This document shows, in pieces, positions 36,960 to 46,856 of a stretch of DNA of 64,000 bases. The DNA is taken from the NCBI RefSeq assembly GCF_013201075.1, contig NZ_CP053708.1, positions 301,001-365,000 of the forward strand. Reading direction: 5' to 3'. A program made the position numbers and the translations under genes. This DNA comes from Lichenicola cladoniae (GTDB lineage: Bacteria; Pseudomonadota; Alphaproteobacteria; Acetobacterales; Acetobacteraceae). The notes under the pieces were generated by a model, which did not search any database, was not told the origin of the DNA, and saw nothing but the letters and a program-made list of their open reading frames with translations. Every line of letters begins with the position of its first letter. The stretch's first letter is position 1.

Positions 36960-37865
36960 TCAGCCGGCGAAATGGCCGGCTAGCAATGCCAGTGCGATCG
37001 CTAGCCCCACCTCGCGATTGCTCCGGAACAGGCGCAGGCAGCCCGCCGGGCTGGCGATGTCGAGACGGCGCACCTGCAATCCGAGCAGGATCGCCGGCAG
37101 CAGCAGCACCAGCCAGAACAGCGGCTGCAGCCTGGCCAGCCATGCCGCCGCGACCAGTGCGGCCAGGGTCAGTCCATAGCAGCCGGCGATGAAGCGGTGC
37201 GGGTGGGCTGCCACCATCCGCGAGGTGGATTTCACCCCCGCCATCACGTCGTCCTCCATGTCCTGGAAGCCGTAGATCGTGTCGAATCCGAGGTCCCACA
37301 GGATCGCCGCCGCGTAGAGCGCCAGCATCGTCATGTCGATCCGGCCGGTGGCGGCGACATAGCCGAGTGGTGCCCCGAAGCCGAAGGTGAAGCCCATCAC
37401 CAGTTGCGGCCACCAGGTCACCCGCTTGGCGAGCGGATACAGCCCGACCAGCACCAGCGAGCCGGCGCCGAGGATCCAGCACAGCCGGTTCAGCGACAGC
37501 AGCACCGCCAGCCCGGCCAGCAGCAGCAGCAGGAGGAACAGCGTGGCCTGGCGCATCCGCAACGCACCCGACGCCAGCGGCCGTCCGGCGGTGCGCGCCA
37601 CCTTGCGGTCGATGTCGCGATCCCACATGTCGTTGACCACGCAGCCGGCCGACCGCATCACCACGCTGCCGACCGCAAACAGCACGATCAGGCGCAGGCG
37701 CTCCGCCGGTGCCACGCCGAACGGCAGCAGGATGCCCCAGAGCCCCGGCAGGAACAGCAGCCATGTGCCGACCGGCCGGTCGAGCCGCGCCAGCAGCGCG
37801 TAGGGTCGCAGGGGTGCCGGCAGGTGACGGATCCAGCCGGTCGCGACGATGTCGGTATGCGCCAT
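36960..37865 (-). CDS. ubiA: 4-hydroxybenzoate polyprenyltransferase
   Basis: 301-residue membrane prenyltransferase of ubiquinone synthesis with about eight or nine membrane segments. The first aspartate motif is NDMWDRDIDRKV near 78-89, and the second lies in DTIYGFQDMEDD near 200-211. YPLAKRVTWWPQL near 140 is the usual connecting segment. It is divergent from rsmE by about 65 bases. Context with rsmE and gshA is frequent in Acetobacteraceae. Confidence 0.93.
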   Translation of the reverse strand: MAHTDIVATGWIRHLPAPLRPYALLARLDRPVGTWLLFLPGLWGILLPFGVAPAERLRLIVLFAVGSVVMRSAGCVVNDMWDRDIDRKVARTAGRPLASGALRMRQATLFLLLLLLAGLAVLLSLNRLCWILGAGSLVLVGLYPLAKRVTWWPQLVMGFTFGFGAPLGYVAATGRIDMTMLALYAAAILWDLGFDTIYGFQDMEDDVMAGVKSTSRMVAAHPHRFIAGCYGLTLAALVAAAWLARLQPLFWLVLLLPAILLGLQVRRLDIASPAGCLRLFRSNREVGLAIALALLAGHFAG

Positions 37866-37930
37866 GGCCTCTGCTATGGCGGTGTCGGCTTTCGGTCAAC
37901 GAGCGACCGGCCAAGCGGAGTGTGACCACG

Positions 37931-38659
37931 GTGCAGGACGAGCCGAGACTTCATGCCGAACCGCGGCTCTCCGACGACGCGGTCATCGCGATGGCACCGC
38001 GACAGGCGCACTACCTCGGCCATGTGCTGCGCCGTCAGCCGGGCGACCGGGTGCGCCTGTTCAATGCAACGGACGGCGAATGGCTGGTGCGGATCGATGC
38101 CCTGCGGAAGGACCGCGGCAGCTTCGTCGTCGAGCAGCAGATCCGGGCGCCTGCACCCGAACCCGGGCCGGTGCTGCTGTTTGCGCCGATCAAGCGCGAC
38201 GGCACCGACCTTGTGGTGCGCATGGCGACCGAGTTGGGCGCAGCTTCCCTGCAGCCGGTCATGACCGAACGCACCAACACCGCACGGGTCAACACCGAGC
38301 GCTGGGTGGCCATCGCCACCGAGGCGGCCGAGCAATGCGAGCGGCTGAGCGTACCCGAGATCGCCGAGCCGGTCCGCCTGATGGACCTGCTCGGCACCTG
38401 GGATGCCGAGCGACCGTTGCTCGCGGCGATCGAGCGTGCGGAGCAGCGGGGTGCCGCTGCCGACATCGTGCACGCTTGGCGTGCGCGGACCGATCCCGGG
38501 GTCCAGCCGGGCCTGCTGGTCGGGCCCGAGGGCGGGTTCTCCCCGGGCGAACTGGACCTCCTGCGCACGCGGTCCTTCGTGGTGCCGGTGTCGCTCGGAC
38601 GCCTGGTCCTGAGGGCCGAGACCGCCTGCCTGGCCGGCCTGGCAGGGCTGGTTCGTTGA
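37931..38659 (+). CDS. rsmE: 16S rRNA m3U1498 methyltransferase
   Basis: SPOUT-class methyltransferase of 242 residues. An N-terminal PUA-like part (HYLGHVLRRQPGDRVRLFN near 30-48) is followed by the knotted SAM site LVGPEGGFSPGELDLL near 195-210 and LGRLVLRAETA near 220-230, all family signatures. The start is taken as the GTG at 37931, 10 bases after GGAG; a GTG three codons earlier is too close to that site. Confidence 0.92.
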   Translation: MQDEPRLHAEPRLSDDAVIAMAPRQAHYLGHVLRRQPGDRVRLFNATDGEWLVRIDALRKDRGSFVVEQQIRAPAPEPGPVLLFAPIKRDGTDLVVRMATELGAASLQPVMTERTNTARVNTERWVAIATEAAEQCERLSVPEIAEPVRLMDLLGTWDAERPLLAAIERAEQRGAAADIVHAWRARTDPGVQPGLLVGPEGGFSPGELDLLRTRSFVVPVSLGRLVLRAETACLAGLAGLVR

Positions 38660-38825
38660 TTCCCGGGCCGGCTCTCCGGCATGGTTCGAGCTTCCCCGAC
38701 AGCGCTGGCTGGCACGGTTTCCTGATCCAGGTTGCCGACCGGCCGGACGCGCCATAGACACACCACGAAACCGGGCGGTCGGTCGCGAAGACCATGCCGC
38801 CCCCTGAGGGATTGCTTGCGCGCCG

Positions 38826-40220
38826 ATGTCGAACCCTGGTGACCAAGACGACACGCCCATCGCCTCGGTGGAGCAACTCGCATCGCATCTTGCCGTCGGC
38901 TGCAAGCCCCGGGAGGACTGGCGGATCGGCACCGAGCACGAGAAGTTCGGCTTCCGCGAGCCGGGACAGGCCCAGCCATCCTGGTCGCCGCCGCCTTATC
39001 AGCCCGACGGGATCGCCGACCTGCTGGGGGCATTCGCGACCGACACCTCGTCCTGGGAGCCGATCCGCGACACCGGCCAACTGATAGGGCTGAAGGGCCT
39101 CGGCGCGCATGCCGGCGGTTCGATCTCGCTCGAGCCGGCCGGACAGTTCGAGCTGTCCGGTGCCCCGCTCGCCAGCCTGCACGAGACCGAAGCGGAACTG
39201 CGCGACCATGCCGCGGCCCTTCGCCCGCATGCCAGCCGGCTCGGGCTGGGCTTCGCGCCGCTCGGCTTCCATCCGACTGCGACGCGCGAGCAGATGCCGT
39301 TCATGCCAAAGAGCCGGTACGCCATCATGCGCCGCTACATGCCGCTGGTGGGCACCCGCGGCCTCGACATGATGCTGCGCACCTGCACCGTGCAGGTGAA
39401 CCTGGATTATGCGTCGGAAGCCGACATGGCGCGCAAGCTGCGCGTGTCGCTGGCGCTGCAGCCGGTGGCTACCGCCCTGTTCGCGAATTCGCCGTTCAAG
39501 GAGGGCCGGCCGAACGGACTGCTCTCCACCCGGGCCGAGGTCTGGACCGACACCGACAATGCGCGCAGCGGGATGCCCAGGCCGTTCTTCGACGAGGGCT
39601 TCGGATTCGGCCGCTATGTCGAGTGGGTGCTGGACGTGCCGATGTATTTCGTCAGCCGCGACAACCGGCTGATCGATGTCGCCGGTGGTTCGTTCCGTGC
39701 CTGGATGGCGGGCCGGCAGCCGGGGCTCGAGGGGTTCCGGCCGACCCTCGGCGATTTCGACGATCACCTCACCACGGCCTTCACCGATGTCCGCATCAAG
39801 CGGTTCCTGGAGATGCGCGGCGCCGATGCCGGCAGCATCCCGATGATGGTGGCGCAGTCCGCCCTCTGGGTCGGGCTGCTGTACGACGATGCTGCCCTGG
39901 CCGCCGCCGATGCGTTGGTGCGCGAACAGCCGTGGGAGGCCTATATCGCCATGCGCGCGCAGGTCCCCGCCCAGGGCCTGCATGGGCCGTGGGCCGGCGG
40001 CACCGTGCGCGATCTAGCCGCACGCATGGTGGCGATCGCCTCGGACGGGCTGGCGTCGCGCGGCATCATGGATGCAGGGGGGCAGGACGAGCGCCGCCAC
40101 CTGTCGCCGCTGCTGCCGATCGTGCAGGGCGCCCCGAACCAGGCGGAGCACTGGCTCGAGCGGTATCGCGGCGATTGGGCCGCGGATGTCACGCGGATTT
40201 TCGCCGAAGCCGCAATCTGA
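38826..40220 (+). CDS. gshA: Glutamate-cysteine ligase
   Basis: 464 residues of the GCS2/plant-alphaproteobacterial type, making gamma-glutamylcysteine for glutathione. Signature WRIGTEHEKFGF near 34-45 (ATP/Mg glutamate), GGSISLEPAGQFELSG near 97-112, the RYMPLVGTRGLDMM region near 172-185 and CTVQVNLDY near 189-197. Length and spacing are normal. It follows rsmE codirectionally with a 166-base gap. Confidence 0.93.
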   Translation: MSNPGDQDDTPIASVEQLASHLAVGCKPREDWRIGTEHEKFGFREPGQAQPSWSPPPYQPDGIADLLGAFATDTSSWEPIRDTGQLIGLKGLGAHAGGSISLEPAGQFELSGAPLASLHETEAELRDHAAALRPHASRLGLGFAPLGFHPTATREQMPFMPKSRYAIMRRYMPLVGTRGLDMMLRTCTVQVNLDYASEADMARKLRVSLALQPVATALFANSPFKEGRPNGLLSTRAEVWTDTDNARSGMPRPFFDEGFGFGRYVEWVLDVPMYFVSRDNRLIDVAGGSFRAWMAGRQPGLEGFRPTLGDFDDHLTTAFTDVRIKRFLEMRGADAGSIPMMVAQSALWVGLLYDDAALAAADALVREQPWEAYIAMRAQVPAQGLHGPWAGGTVRDLAARMVAIASDGLASRGIMDAGGQDERRHLSPLLPIVQGAPNQAEHWLERYRGDWAADVTRIFAEAAI

Positions 40221-40296
40221 ACGTCAATCGACCGCCCAACAGGCCGTCGCGCTTGCGACCTGCGCCTGAATCAACGATGAGCGAAGGGGGCAGACG

Positions 40297-42282
40297 ATGC
40301 CGGGAAAGGTAACGAGGCGCGTATTGATCGGCGGCGCGGGCGGATTGGCGGCGACTTCAGTGGCAGGGAAGGCCAGGGCGGCAGCCGGCGGAGCCATATC
40401 CGCGGTGGCTGCCTCGACCGCCCGGGTGAAGCTGAGGCTGCTCGAAACCTCCGACCTGCACATGTTCGTCTACGACTACGACTACTACCAGGACCGCCAG
40501 GACAACACGGTCGGGCTGGCTAAGGTCTCGACACTGGTTCGGCAGGCACGCGGGCAGGCCACGAACACGCTGCTGTTCGACAATGGCGACATCATCCAGG
40601 GTAACCCGCTCGGCGACTACATGGCGCTTCCCGGCCACCTGACCCGGGCTGGCGGCCATCCGATGTTCCGGGCGATGAACCTGCTCGGCTACGACGCTGC
40701 CACCTTCGGCAACCACGAGTTCAACTATGGGCTCGACTTCCTGAAGCTGGCCCTGAAATCCGCGAAGTTTCCGTTCGTCTGCGCCAATCTCGAGACGCCC
40801 GACGGCAAGCCGTTCATCGCCCCTTCCATCGTCCTGGTGCGCGACGTGGTCGACGAGGCCGGTGCCACGCACAAGCTTCGCATCGGGGTGTTCGGCCTGG
40901 TCACGCCGCAGATCATGGTGTGGGACAAGGCCCGGCTCGAGGGCCATGTCACCGCGCCCGATATCGTCGAGGCGGCGGCACGGATCGTCCCGGAGCTGCG
41001 GGCGCGGTGCGACCTGGTCGTGGCACTGTGCCATTCGGGTATTTCTGGTACGCCGCGACGCGAGGGCGAGGAGAATGCGGCGTTGCACCTCGCATCGGTG
41101 CCGGGCATCGACGTGATTTTCACCGGCCATGCCCATCGCGTGTTTCCCGGTCCCGATTATGCGCATCTGGACGGCGTCGATACCGTCCGGGGCACGCTCG
41201 GCGGTATCCCGGCAGTCATGCCCGGGTTCTGGGGCAGCCATCTTGGGATCATCGACCTGGTGCTCAACCGTCACCAGGACGGATCCAAGCCGGTGCGCTG
41301 GACGGTGGACGACTTCCAGGTCGAGGCGCGCCCGATCTATCGCCGCCAGGGCCGACAGGCGCTTGCCCTGGTGCCGGACGATGCGGCGATCCTGGCCGCC
41401 GCGGCGCCCGAGCATGCGGCCACCCTGCGCTGGATGGAGCAGCCGGTCGGCAGCACGACCGTGCCGATCAACACCTATTTCTCGATGATCGGCAACGATG
41501 CTGCCCTGTCTCTGGTGAGTGCGGCACAGCTCTGGTACGCGCAGCCGCTGCTGGCCGGAACGCCGAACGCCCACCTGCCGCTGCTTTCGGCGGCATCGCC
41601 CTTCAAGGCCGGTGGCGCCGGGCCGGACTCCTTCGTCGACATCCCGGCCGGGCCGCTCGACATGAAGGACATCGCCAACCTCTACATGTTCGCCAATACG
41701 GTTTGCATCGTGAAGGTCGACGGCAACCAGCTGCACGAGTGGCTGGAGCGATCCTGCGCGATCTTCAACCGGATCGACCCGGCCATCGACACCCCGCAGG
41801 AACTCACCTCCGCCCGTGCGCCGAGCTACCTGTTCGATACCATCGCCGGCCTGACCTACGAGATCGACCTGTCGCAGCCCGAGCGCTACGACGGCGAGGG
41901 CCAGGTGATCCAGCCGGACGCGCACCGGGTGCATGATGTCCGCTACCAGGGCCGGCCGATCACCGGCGAGGAAAGCTTCCTGGTGGTGACCAACAACTAC
42001 CGTGCCGATGGCGGCGGCGCGTTCCCCGGCACCGGTGGTTCGCACGTGGTCCTGCAGGCGCCCGACCTGAACCGCGACGTGATCGTCCGCTACGTGATGC
42101 AGGCAAAACAGATATCGCCGGTGGCGGCGCCGGTCTGGCGCTTCCGCCCGCTCGCACGCCCGGTCACCCTTGCCTTCAACGGCAGAGCCGAGACGGCGAA
42201 ATACATCGGCGGCCGGCCCGATATCACGCGGCTCGGGGATGCTGCCGGCGGCTTCATCCGTTACGGGCTGCGCCTGGGCTGA
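40297..42282 (+). CDS. cpdB: Tat-exported 2',3'-cyclic-nucleotide phosphodiesterase / 3'-nucleotidase
   Basis: 661-residue periplasmic metallophosphoesterase. A twin-arginine signal is at residues 5-28 (TRRVLIGGAGGLAATS). The N-terminal calcineurin-like domain has ETSDLHMF near 50, FDNGDIIQGNPLG near 95, FGNHEFNYG near 138-146, LCHSG near 248 and FTGHAHR near 275, the two-metal site. The C-terminal 5'-nucleotidase domain spans about 370-640. AGGGGG about 7 bases ahead of the ATG is a strong ribosome site. It recovers nucleosides and phosphate from nucleotides outside the membrane. Tat use in place of Sec is a small oddity. Confidence 0.9.
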   Translation: MPGKVTRRVLIGGAGGLAATSVAGKARAAAGGAISAVAASTARVKLRLLETSDLHMFVYDYDYYQDRQDNTVGLAKVSTLVRQARGQATNTLLFDNGDIIQGNPLGDYMALPGHLTRAGGHPMFRAMNLLGYDAATFGNHEFNYGLDFLKLALKSAKFPFVCANLETPDGKPFIAPSIVLVRDVVDEAGATHKLRIGVFGLVTPQIMVWDKARLEGHVTAPDIVEAAARIVPELRARCDLVVALCHSGISGTPRREGEENAALHLASVPGIDVIFTGHAHRVFPGPDYAHLDGVDTVRGTLGGIPAVMPGFWGSHLGIIDLVLNRHQDGSKPVRWTVDDFQVEARPIYRRQGRQALALVPDDAAILAAAAPEHAATLRWMEQPVGSTTVPINTYFSMIGNDAALSLVSAAQLWYAQPLLAGTPNAHLPLLSAASPFKAGGAGPDSFVDIPAGPLDMKDIANLYMFANTVCIVKVDGNQLHEWLERSCAIFNRIDPAIDTPQELTSARAPSYLFDTIAGLTYEIDLSQPERYDGEGQVIQPDAHRVHDVRYQGRPITGEESFLVVTNNYRADGGGAFPGTGGSHVVLQAPDLNRDVIVRYVMQAKQISPVAAPVWRFRPLARPVTLAFNGRAETAKYIGGRPDITRLGDAAGGFIRYGLRLG

Positions 42283-42393
42283 CCAGGCGTTCGCGAACCC
42301 GCAGGCAGCGGACGCATTCTTTCCGGAAGCGTATTGAACCGTCGTAGCATCCAGCTCGGCCCCGGCTCCCCGGACGCCATAGTCGGAGATCCC

Positions 42394-44574
42394 ATGACGC
42401 GCCTCCTCCTCGCGCTCGCCTTCATGACAATCGTTTCCACGGCTGATGCACAGCCAATTTTCAGTCGTGCAGGCGACGCCACGGCCCGTGACCTGAGTGT
42501 CCGCAGCATCAATAGCGGGGCTACGGTGGGTAGTGTGACCGGCCCGACGCTGGCGACGCTGGCGGCACAGGCGGCGGCGGCTCTTCCGGCATCGCAGGTC
42601 GGTGCCGCGACGCCGCTGCCGGCGCTCGCCATCGCGTCGCGCACCCTGGCCGCCCGTTTTTCCGACAGCCTGAACGTCCGCGACTACGGCGCCAAATGCG
42701 ACGGCACGACCGACGACACGGCCGCATTCCGGGCGGCGATCTCGGTGGCAACGGGCCAGGTTCCGGCCGGAGGGGTCGCCGCGCAGTTCAACGCCGTCGT
42801 CGGCATCGGGCCCAACCGGAACGGTGCTGCCAAGATCGTCATTCCGTCCGGCGCCTGCATCCTCAGCGGCACCCTGACCGCCAATATGCTGGCCAATTCG
42901 AGTTTCGCCATCGTCGGCGAGGGAACATCCAATACCGAGCTGGTCTGGACCAGTTCCGGCGACGGGCTCGACATCAATTTCTCGCCTAATCCGGCCAGCA
43001 CCGCCACCGGCATCGTCGGCGGCAACGACATCGCGCATAGCGGGACGTTTCTGGGACAGGCTGTCTACGTCAAGGGTATCAAGTTCGCGACGGCGTTCGC
43101 GGGTGCGACCAATCCCGGCGTCGCCCTGAACATCAAGGCGATCCCGCTGGTCAATGCGAATTTCTCCCCCACGCAGGTGATCGAGGATGTCGTGATCACC
43201 AACCGGGGCGGCTGGGTCGCGAACACCCAGGCCTGGGCGGTCGGGTTGCGCTACACCGACCCCGACTTCCTGTTCATGAACCGTGTCGAGGTGGTCGATC
43301 CGCGCGAGGCCCGCACGATCGGGTTCCAGATGGTCAGCGATGCTCCCGCCGGCGGCACCGGCCATTCGGAGATCGTCTGCCAGGATTGCGGCTCGATCGG
43401 CGGCGCCAGGTTCTTCGACATCAGCGGCTGGGGCATCCAGGGCGTGTTCCTGGAGCGGCCATACTGGATCACCGGCCAGACCGGCATCACCTGGCTGTCG
43501 GCCCTTAACGGATCGGCGGGATCGCTCTCGATCCACGCGGCATCCGGCGGCAGTGGCCAGGAACTCGTGCATGTGCAGAATATCGGCACGGTGTTCTCGT
43601 CGGGCAGCTTCTACTACACGGTCAATCATCCGGCCGGCCATGACTGGCACGCGATGTGGATGGACGGCGTGGACTGGGTCAACGAGAGCGGTGACACCAT
43701 CGTCGCACCGGCAGCCGGCGCGCAGGGGGCGGGCTTCAACGCCTATGGCGTGGTCCTGAACCAGGGCTCGAACGGCATCACCAGCTATGATCCACAGCCG
43801 AGCCTGGTGAGCAACGTCAGCATCTCGGGCACCGATTTCGGGTTTCTTGCCCAGGGCCCCAACGTCGTGGTGCAGGGCGGCATCTGCTACGCCGCCACGA
43901 CCTGCTTCCGCGACACGTACAGCGGAACAGACGTCCGCTTCCATCCGCAGTTCCTGCACATCACGACCAGCGACGAGCTGCTCTATGCGGAGGCGGGACA
44001 GGACACCATCATCCATGGGTCGCTGGCGCAGTTCTTTGGTGCCGGCTTCGAACTCGGCATGCCTGGCGTGGCGATTCCGGGCGTCGGCACCGGGGCCGTC
44101 GGCACGATCGACTGGCACAGCACGCCCTCGTCGAACGCCACGCTGACCGGGCTGAACGATTTCGACTGCCGCACCTATGTCAGCGGCGGTACTGCCGGGA
44201 CGTCGGGTCTCGGCACCCTCAACGCGCTCTGCAAGGGCGGCATCGTGACGACAGGCGGGATCGTGGACGGATCGCCGCTGCCCGTCGCCGCGGCGAGTGG
44301 CGGTACGATCACGGCCGCGGACAATACGAGCGGAACGATCCTGGTCTGTAACGGCACGCTCGCGGCGCTCTCCGAGATCATGCCTGCCAACCCTCGCAAC
44401 AAGCAGACGTTCCACATCGCGTCCGAATGCGCGATCACCAGCCTGACCGTCGCCGGCGGCACCTCGACCACGGGCGCGGTGCCTACGATCCTGGGCGCGC
44501 CATCCGGTATCACTCCGACAACCCCGGTCACATTCGTCTTCGACAACGATCGGTCGATCTGGACCCGCTGGTAG
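42394..44574 (+). CDS. Secreted right-handed beta-helix protein with pectate-lyase-3 type domain
   Basis: 726 residues from the ATG at 42394 (GGAG at 42385-42388). Signal peptide of about 19 residues ending TADA. The pectate-lyase-superfamily opening NVRDYGAKCDGTTDDTAAF is near 91-109, followed by about 350 residues of short hydrophobic strands and glycine/asparagine turns typical of a beta-helix, then a Ser/Thr/Gly-rich C-terminal part with the tail FVFDNDRSIWTRW, as seen in phage tail-fibre-like and polysaccharide-acting proteins. Possibly a polysaccharide lyase/hydrolase or a surface protein; catalytic residues cannot be assigned. Confidence 0.75.
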   Translation: MTRLLLALAFMTIVSTADAQPIFSRAGDATARDLSVRSINSGATVGSVTGPTLATLAAQAAAALPASQVGAATPLPALAIASRTLAARFSDSLNVRDYGAKCDGTTDDTAAFRAAISVATGQVPAGGVAAQFNAVVGIGPNRNGAAKIVIPSGACILSGTLTANMLANSSFAIVGEGTSNTELVWTSSGDGLDINFSPNPASTATGIVGGNDIAHSGTFLGQAVYVKGIKFATAFAGATNPGVALNIKAIPLVNANFSPTQVIEDVVITNRGGWVANTQAWAVGLRYTDPDFLFMNRVEVVDPREARTIGFQMVSDAPAGGTGHSEIVCQDCGSIGGARFFDISGWGIQGVFLERPYWITGQTGITWLSALNGSAGSLSIHAASGGSGQELVHVQNIGTVFSSGSFYYTVNHPAGHDWHAMWMDGVDWVNESGDTIVAPAAGAQGAGFNAYGVVLNQGSNGITSYDPQPSLVSNVSISGTDFGFLAQGPNVVVQGGICYAATTCFRDTYSGTDVRFHPQFLHITTSDELLYAEAGQDTIIHGSLAQFFGAGFELGMPGVAIPGVGTGAVGTIDWHSTPSSNATLTGLNDFDCRTYVSGGTAGTSGLGTLNALCKGGIVTTGGIVDGSPLPVAAASGGTITAADNTSGTILVCNGTLAALSEIMPANPRNKQTFHIASECAITSLTVAGGTSTTGAVPTILGAPSGITPTTPVTFVFDNDRSIWTRW

Positions 44575-45101
44575 CCATCGTTCCTCCTGCGGCAGGCGGG
44601 CGATGTGGCTCGTCCAGCCGCAGGACTGCAGCAACAAGATGCATGTGTGGCGATGCTCATAGACCAGACATAAGAGGTTCACCTGGATGCTGCAGGATAT
44701 CCGATCCGCGGCATCCCGGTCCGATCGATGCATGGACGCGGTATGTCCGCGTCGAGCTAACTCGATATGGTCCACCGTCCCGATTTTCATGCTGGCAATG
44801 ATAACAGTGGCAGGGCCGACGATCGCTGACCCGGCCTGACCGTTAAATTGTTCTGGGCAATGCCGGTGTGACTGTATGGCCGTCACTGTTATCGGTCAGC
44901 GCCGATGCTGCGGCACTGCATGTGATCGGGCTTGCGCGAGCGAACGCCCTCGATGTCACGATCCACTACGATTGCAACGGCCTGCCGCAAACACCGGCCA
45001 TTCCGATTTGAAAGGTTGCTCGACCTCCCGGGACGGTTAATCCATAGTTTGTCCAGTTCGAGCAGCGGCTCGCTCTCAGCCCCGAGAGGACAAGACAGGT
45101 C
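44575..45101. other. Gap of about 530 bases with a strong dyad near its start
   Basis: Immediately after the beta-helix gene is an inverted repeat TCCTGCGGC (44585-44593) / GCCGCAGGA (44617-44625), nine perfect pairs with a 23-base spacer, perhaps a transcription-stop structure without a T-run. The remainder to galE has no supported gene; the long reverse frame through it is a shadow. Confidence 0.45.
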
Positions 45102-46091
45102 GTGAGACTTCTGGTGACTGGTGGTGCCGGCTATGTCGGTAGCCATATCGTTTGGGCGCTGAGCGACCGGGGCGACGAGGTCGTCGTCTATGACAATCTG
45201 CGCCAGGGTCATCGCGAGGCGCTGCCGCCGACCGTGCGTCTTGTCGAGGCCGAGCTCGCCGACGAGGCAGCGCTCGACGCCGTCCTGGGCGACGGGCATT
45301 GGGACGGGGTGCTTCATTTCGCCGCCCTGTCTCTGGTCGGCGAGAGCATGCAGCGGCCGTTCCACTACATGACGGAGAATGCCGGGCTGGGTATCCGCCT
45401 GATCGACGCCTGCGTCCGGCACGGCGTCGGGCGGTTCATCCTCTCCTCGACCGCGGCACTGTTCGGCAATCCCGAGACGATGCCGATCACCGAGACGACC
45501 CGGATCGATCCGGGCTCGCCCTACGGCGAGAGCAAGCTGATGATCGAGCGTGCCCTCTACTGGGCCGACCGTATCCATGGATTGCGCTACGCCTGCCTGC
45601 GGTACTTCAACGCGGCCGGTGCCGATCCGGCTGGACGGTCGGGCGAGGACCACCGGCCCGAGACCCACCTGATCCCGTTGATCATCGAGGCAGCGCTCGG
45701 CCTGCGGCCCGAAATCCTGGTGTTCGGGGACGACTACCCCACGCCGGACGGCACCTGCGTCCGCGATTACGTGCATGTGTCCGACCTGGCCCAGGCGCAC
45801 CTGGCGGCGCTGGCCAGGATCGAGACCGGGAGTGCCACCTACAATCTCGGCAGCGGCACGGGGCATTCGGTCCTCGACGTCATCCGGAGCGTCGAGCGGG
45901 TGAGTGGCCGTCCGGTTCCGTTCCGCATGATGCCGCGGCGTCCGGGCGATCCGGCCGTGCTCGTTGCCGGATCGGACCTGATCCGGTCCGAAACCGGGTG
46001 GACGCCACAGTACACGGTCCTGGATGATATCGTTGCCACCGCACTCGCCTGGCGTCAGGCACACCCCAACGGCTACGGCAACGCCGCCTGA
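45102..46091 (+). CDS. galE: UDP-glucose 4-epimerase
   Basis: 329 residues, extended SDR fold. NAD motif TGGAGYVGSH near 7-16, catalytic Ser/Tyr/Lys in ILSSTAALFG near 119 and SPYGESKLM near 143-151, and the UDP-sugar segment YFNAAGADP near 172-180. It makes UDP-galactose, a precursor for surface glycans, and sits at the edge of the AT-richer glycosyltransferase island. The GTG start follows GAGAGGA with an 11-base gap. Confidence 0.92.
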   Translation: MRLLVTGGAGYVGSHIVWALSDRGDEVVVYDNLRQGHREALPPTVRLVEAELADEAALDAVLGDGHWDGVLHFAALSLVGESMQRPFHYMTENAGLGIRLIDACVRHGVGRFILSSTAALFGNPETMPITETTRIDPGSPYGESKLMIERALYWADRIHGLRYACLRYFNAAGADPAGRSGEDHRPETHLIPLIIEAALGLRPEILVFGDDYPTPDGTCVRDYVHVSDLAQAHLAALARIETGSATYNLGSGTGHSVLDVIRSVERVSGRPVPFRMMPRRPGDPAVLVAGSDLIRSETGWTPQYTVLDDIVATALAWRQAHPNGYGNAA

Positions 46092-46200
46092 AGGATACTT
46101 GAGCGCAACCTTTTTTGAGACTTGCTGTCGGTATCCAATTATCTATATATTAACGCTACAAACCCGGCGTAGTATGCTGAGTGGATATTCCCCGGAGGGC

Positions 46201-46695
46201 ATGATGGATGTCGGTGAGAGACTGATTGTAGCCGGCTGTCACGACATCCATGAGTATTCCGATATGATAAATGGCTGGCTTGCCTATAGCTTGGCAGAAC
46301 TCAGGTCTGATTTAAGCCTATTAGGCAGACTGTCCGACCAGCACCCGTTGATCTTTTATTTTGGGAAAGGCCTACCGCAGGGCTTAAGGTTAATCTCCGG
46401 AACCAGTTGGCACGATCTAGGCGATTGCGATTGCGATTGCGATTGCGATGCGGCTTCGCTGCCTGGTTCGCGGCTAACGCTCGGCAAGCTACCTTCGATC
46501 AAGTTCGATTATCTGAACGATCAGATCGTGACGCATTCGACATGCAATGTCGCGCACGCGCAGGATGAGTATTTGACCGATGTTGTGAGCAAGCCGCCGC
46601 CGAAGTGGACAGATGAGCTACCCGACCATCTCAACGTCGCGCCGAAAAGAACAGCCTCTAGCGGTCACAATATATTCAGTCGGTTAAGCGGCTAG
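46201..46695 (+). CDS. Hypothetical protein with Cys-Asp dipeptide repeat
   Basis: 164 residues. The start at 46201 or 46204 (ATGATG) is chosen because GGAGGG lies at 46194-46199; the frame extends upstream into galE without a site. The N-terminal half is helical (DMINGWLAYSLAELRSDLSLLGRL). Residues near 76-83 are a (Cys-Asp)n run made by a hexanucleotide repeat. The C-terminal half has low complexity. No family recognised. Base composition is clearly AT-richer than galE, as for the following genes. It could be a recently acquired or fast-evolving gene, or not expressed. Confidence 0.45.
   Translation: MMDVGERLIVAGCHDIHEYSDMINGWLAYSLAELRSDLSLLGRLSDQHPLIFYFGKGLPQGLRLISGTSWHDLGDCDCDCDCDAASLPGSRLTLGKLPSIKFDYLNDQIVTHSTCNVAHAQDEYLTDVVSKPPPKWTDELPDHLNVAPKRTASSGHNIFSRLSG
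46422..46450 (+). repeat. Hexanucleotide repeat CGATTG, about five units
   Basis: Four full CGATTG units plus CGAT run in tandem within the preceding frame, encoding alternating Asp and Cys. A six-base unit keeps the frame, so slippage would change only the number of dipeptides. Confidence 0.9.
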
Positions 46696-46856
46696 CTTGC
46701 CGCGGGTTGGATGACTCGACCAGTCAGATAGAGGGTCTTGGGTAAACTATACCCGGATAAGCACTGCGTCTTCCGAGACAGCTCTATTGGCCTTACGAGT
46801 CTGTACATGAAAACGCCAAAAGAATACTGAAGACAGACCTACTGTGGATTTAAGTG

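Noticed and set aside
40357-44886. Very long open frame (about 1509 codons) on the reverse strand
   Set aside because: It is antisense to cpdB and the beta-helix gene, both of which have clear families and signals. Its product is a low-complexity Arg/Gly/Asp-rich sequence typical of GC-rich shadow frames.
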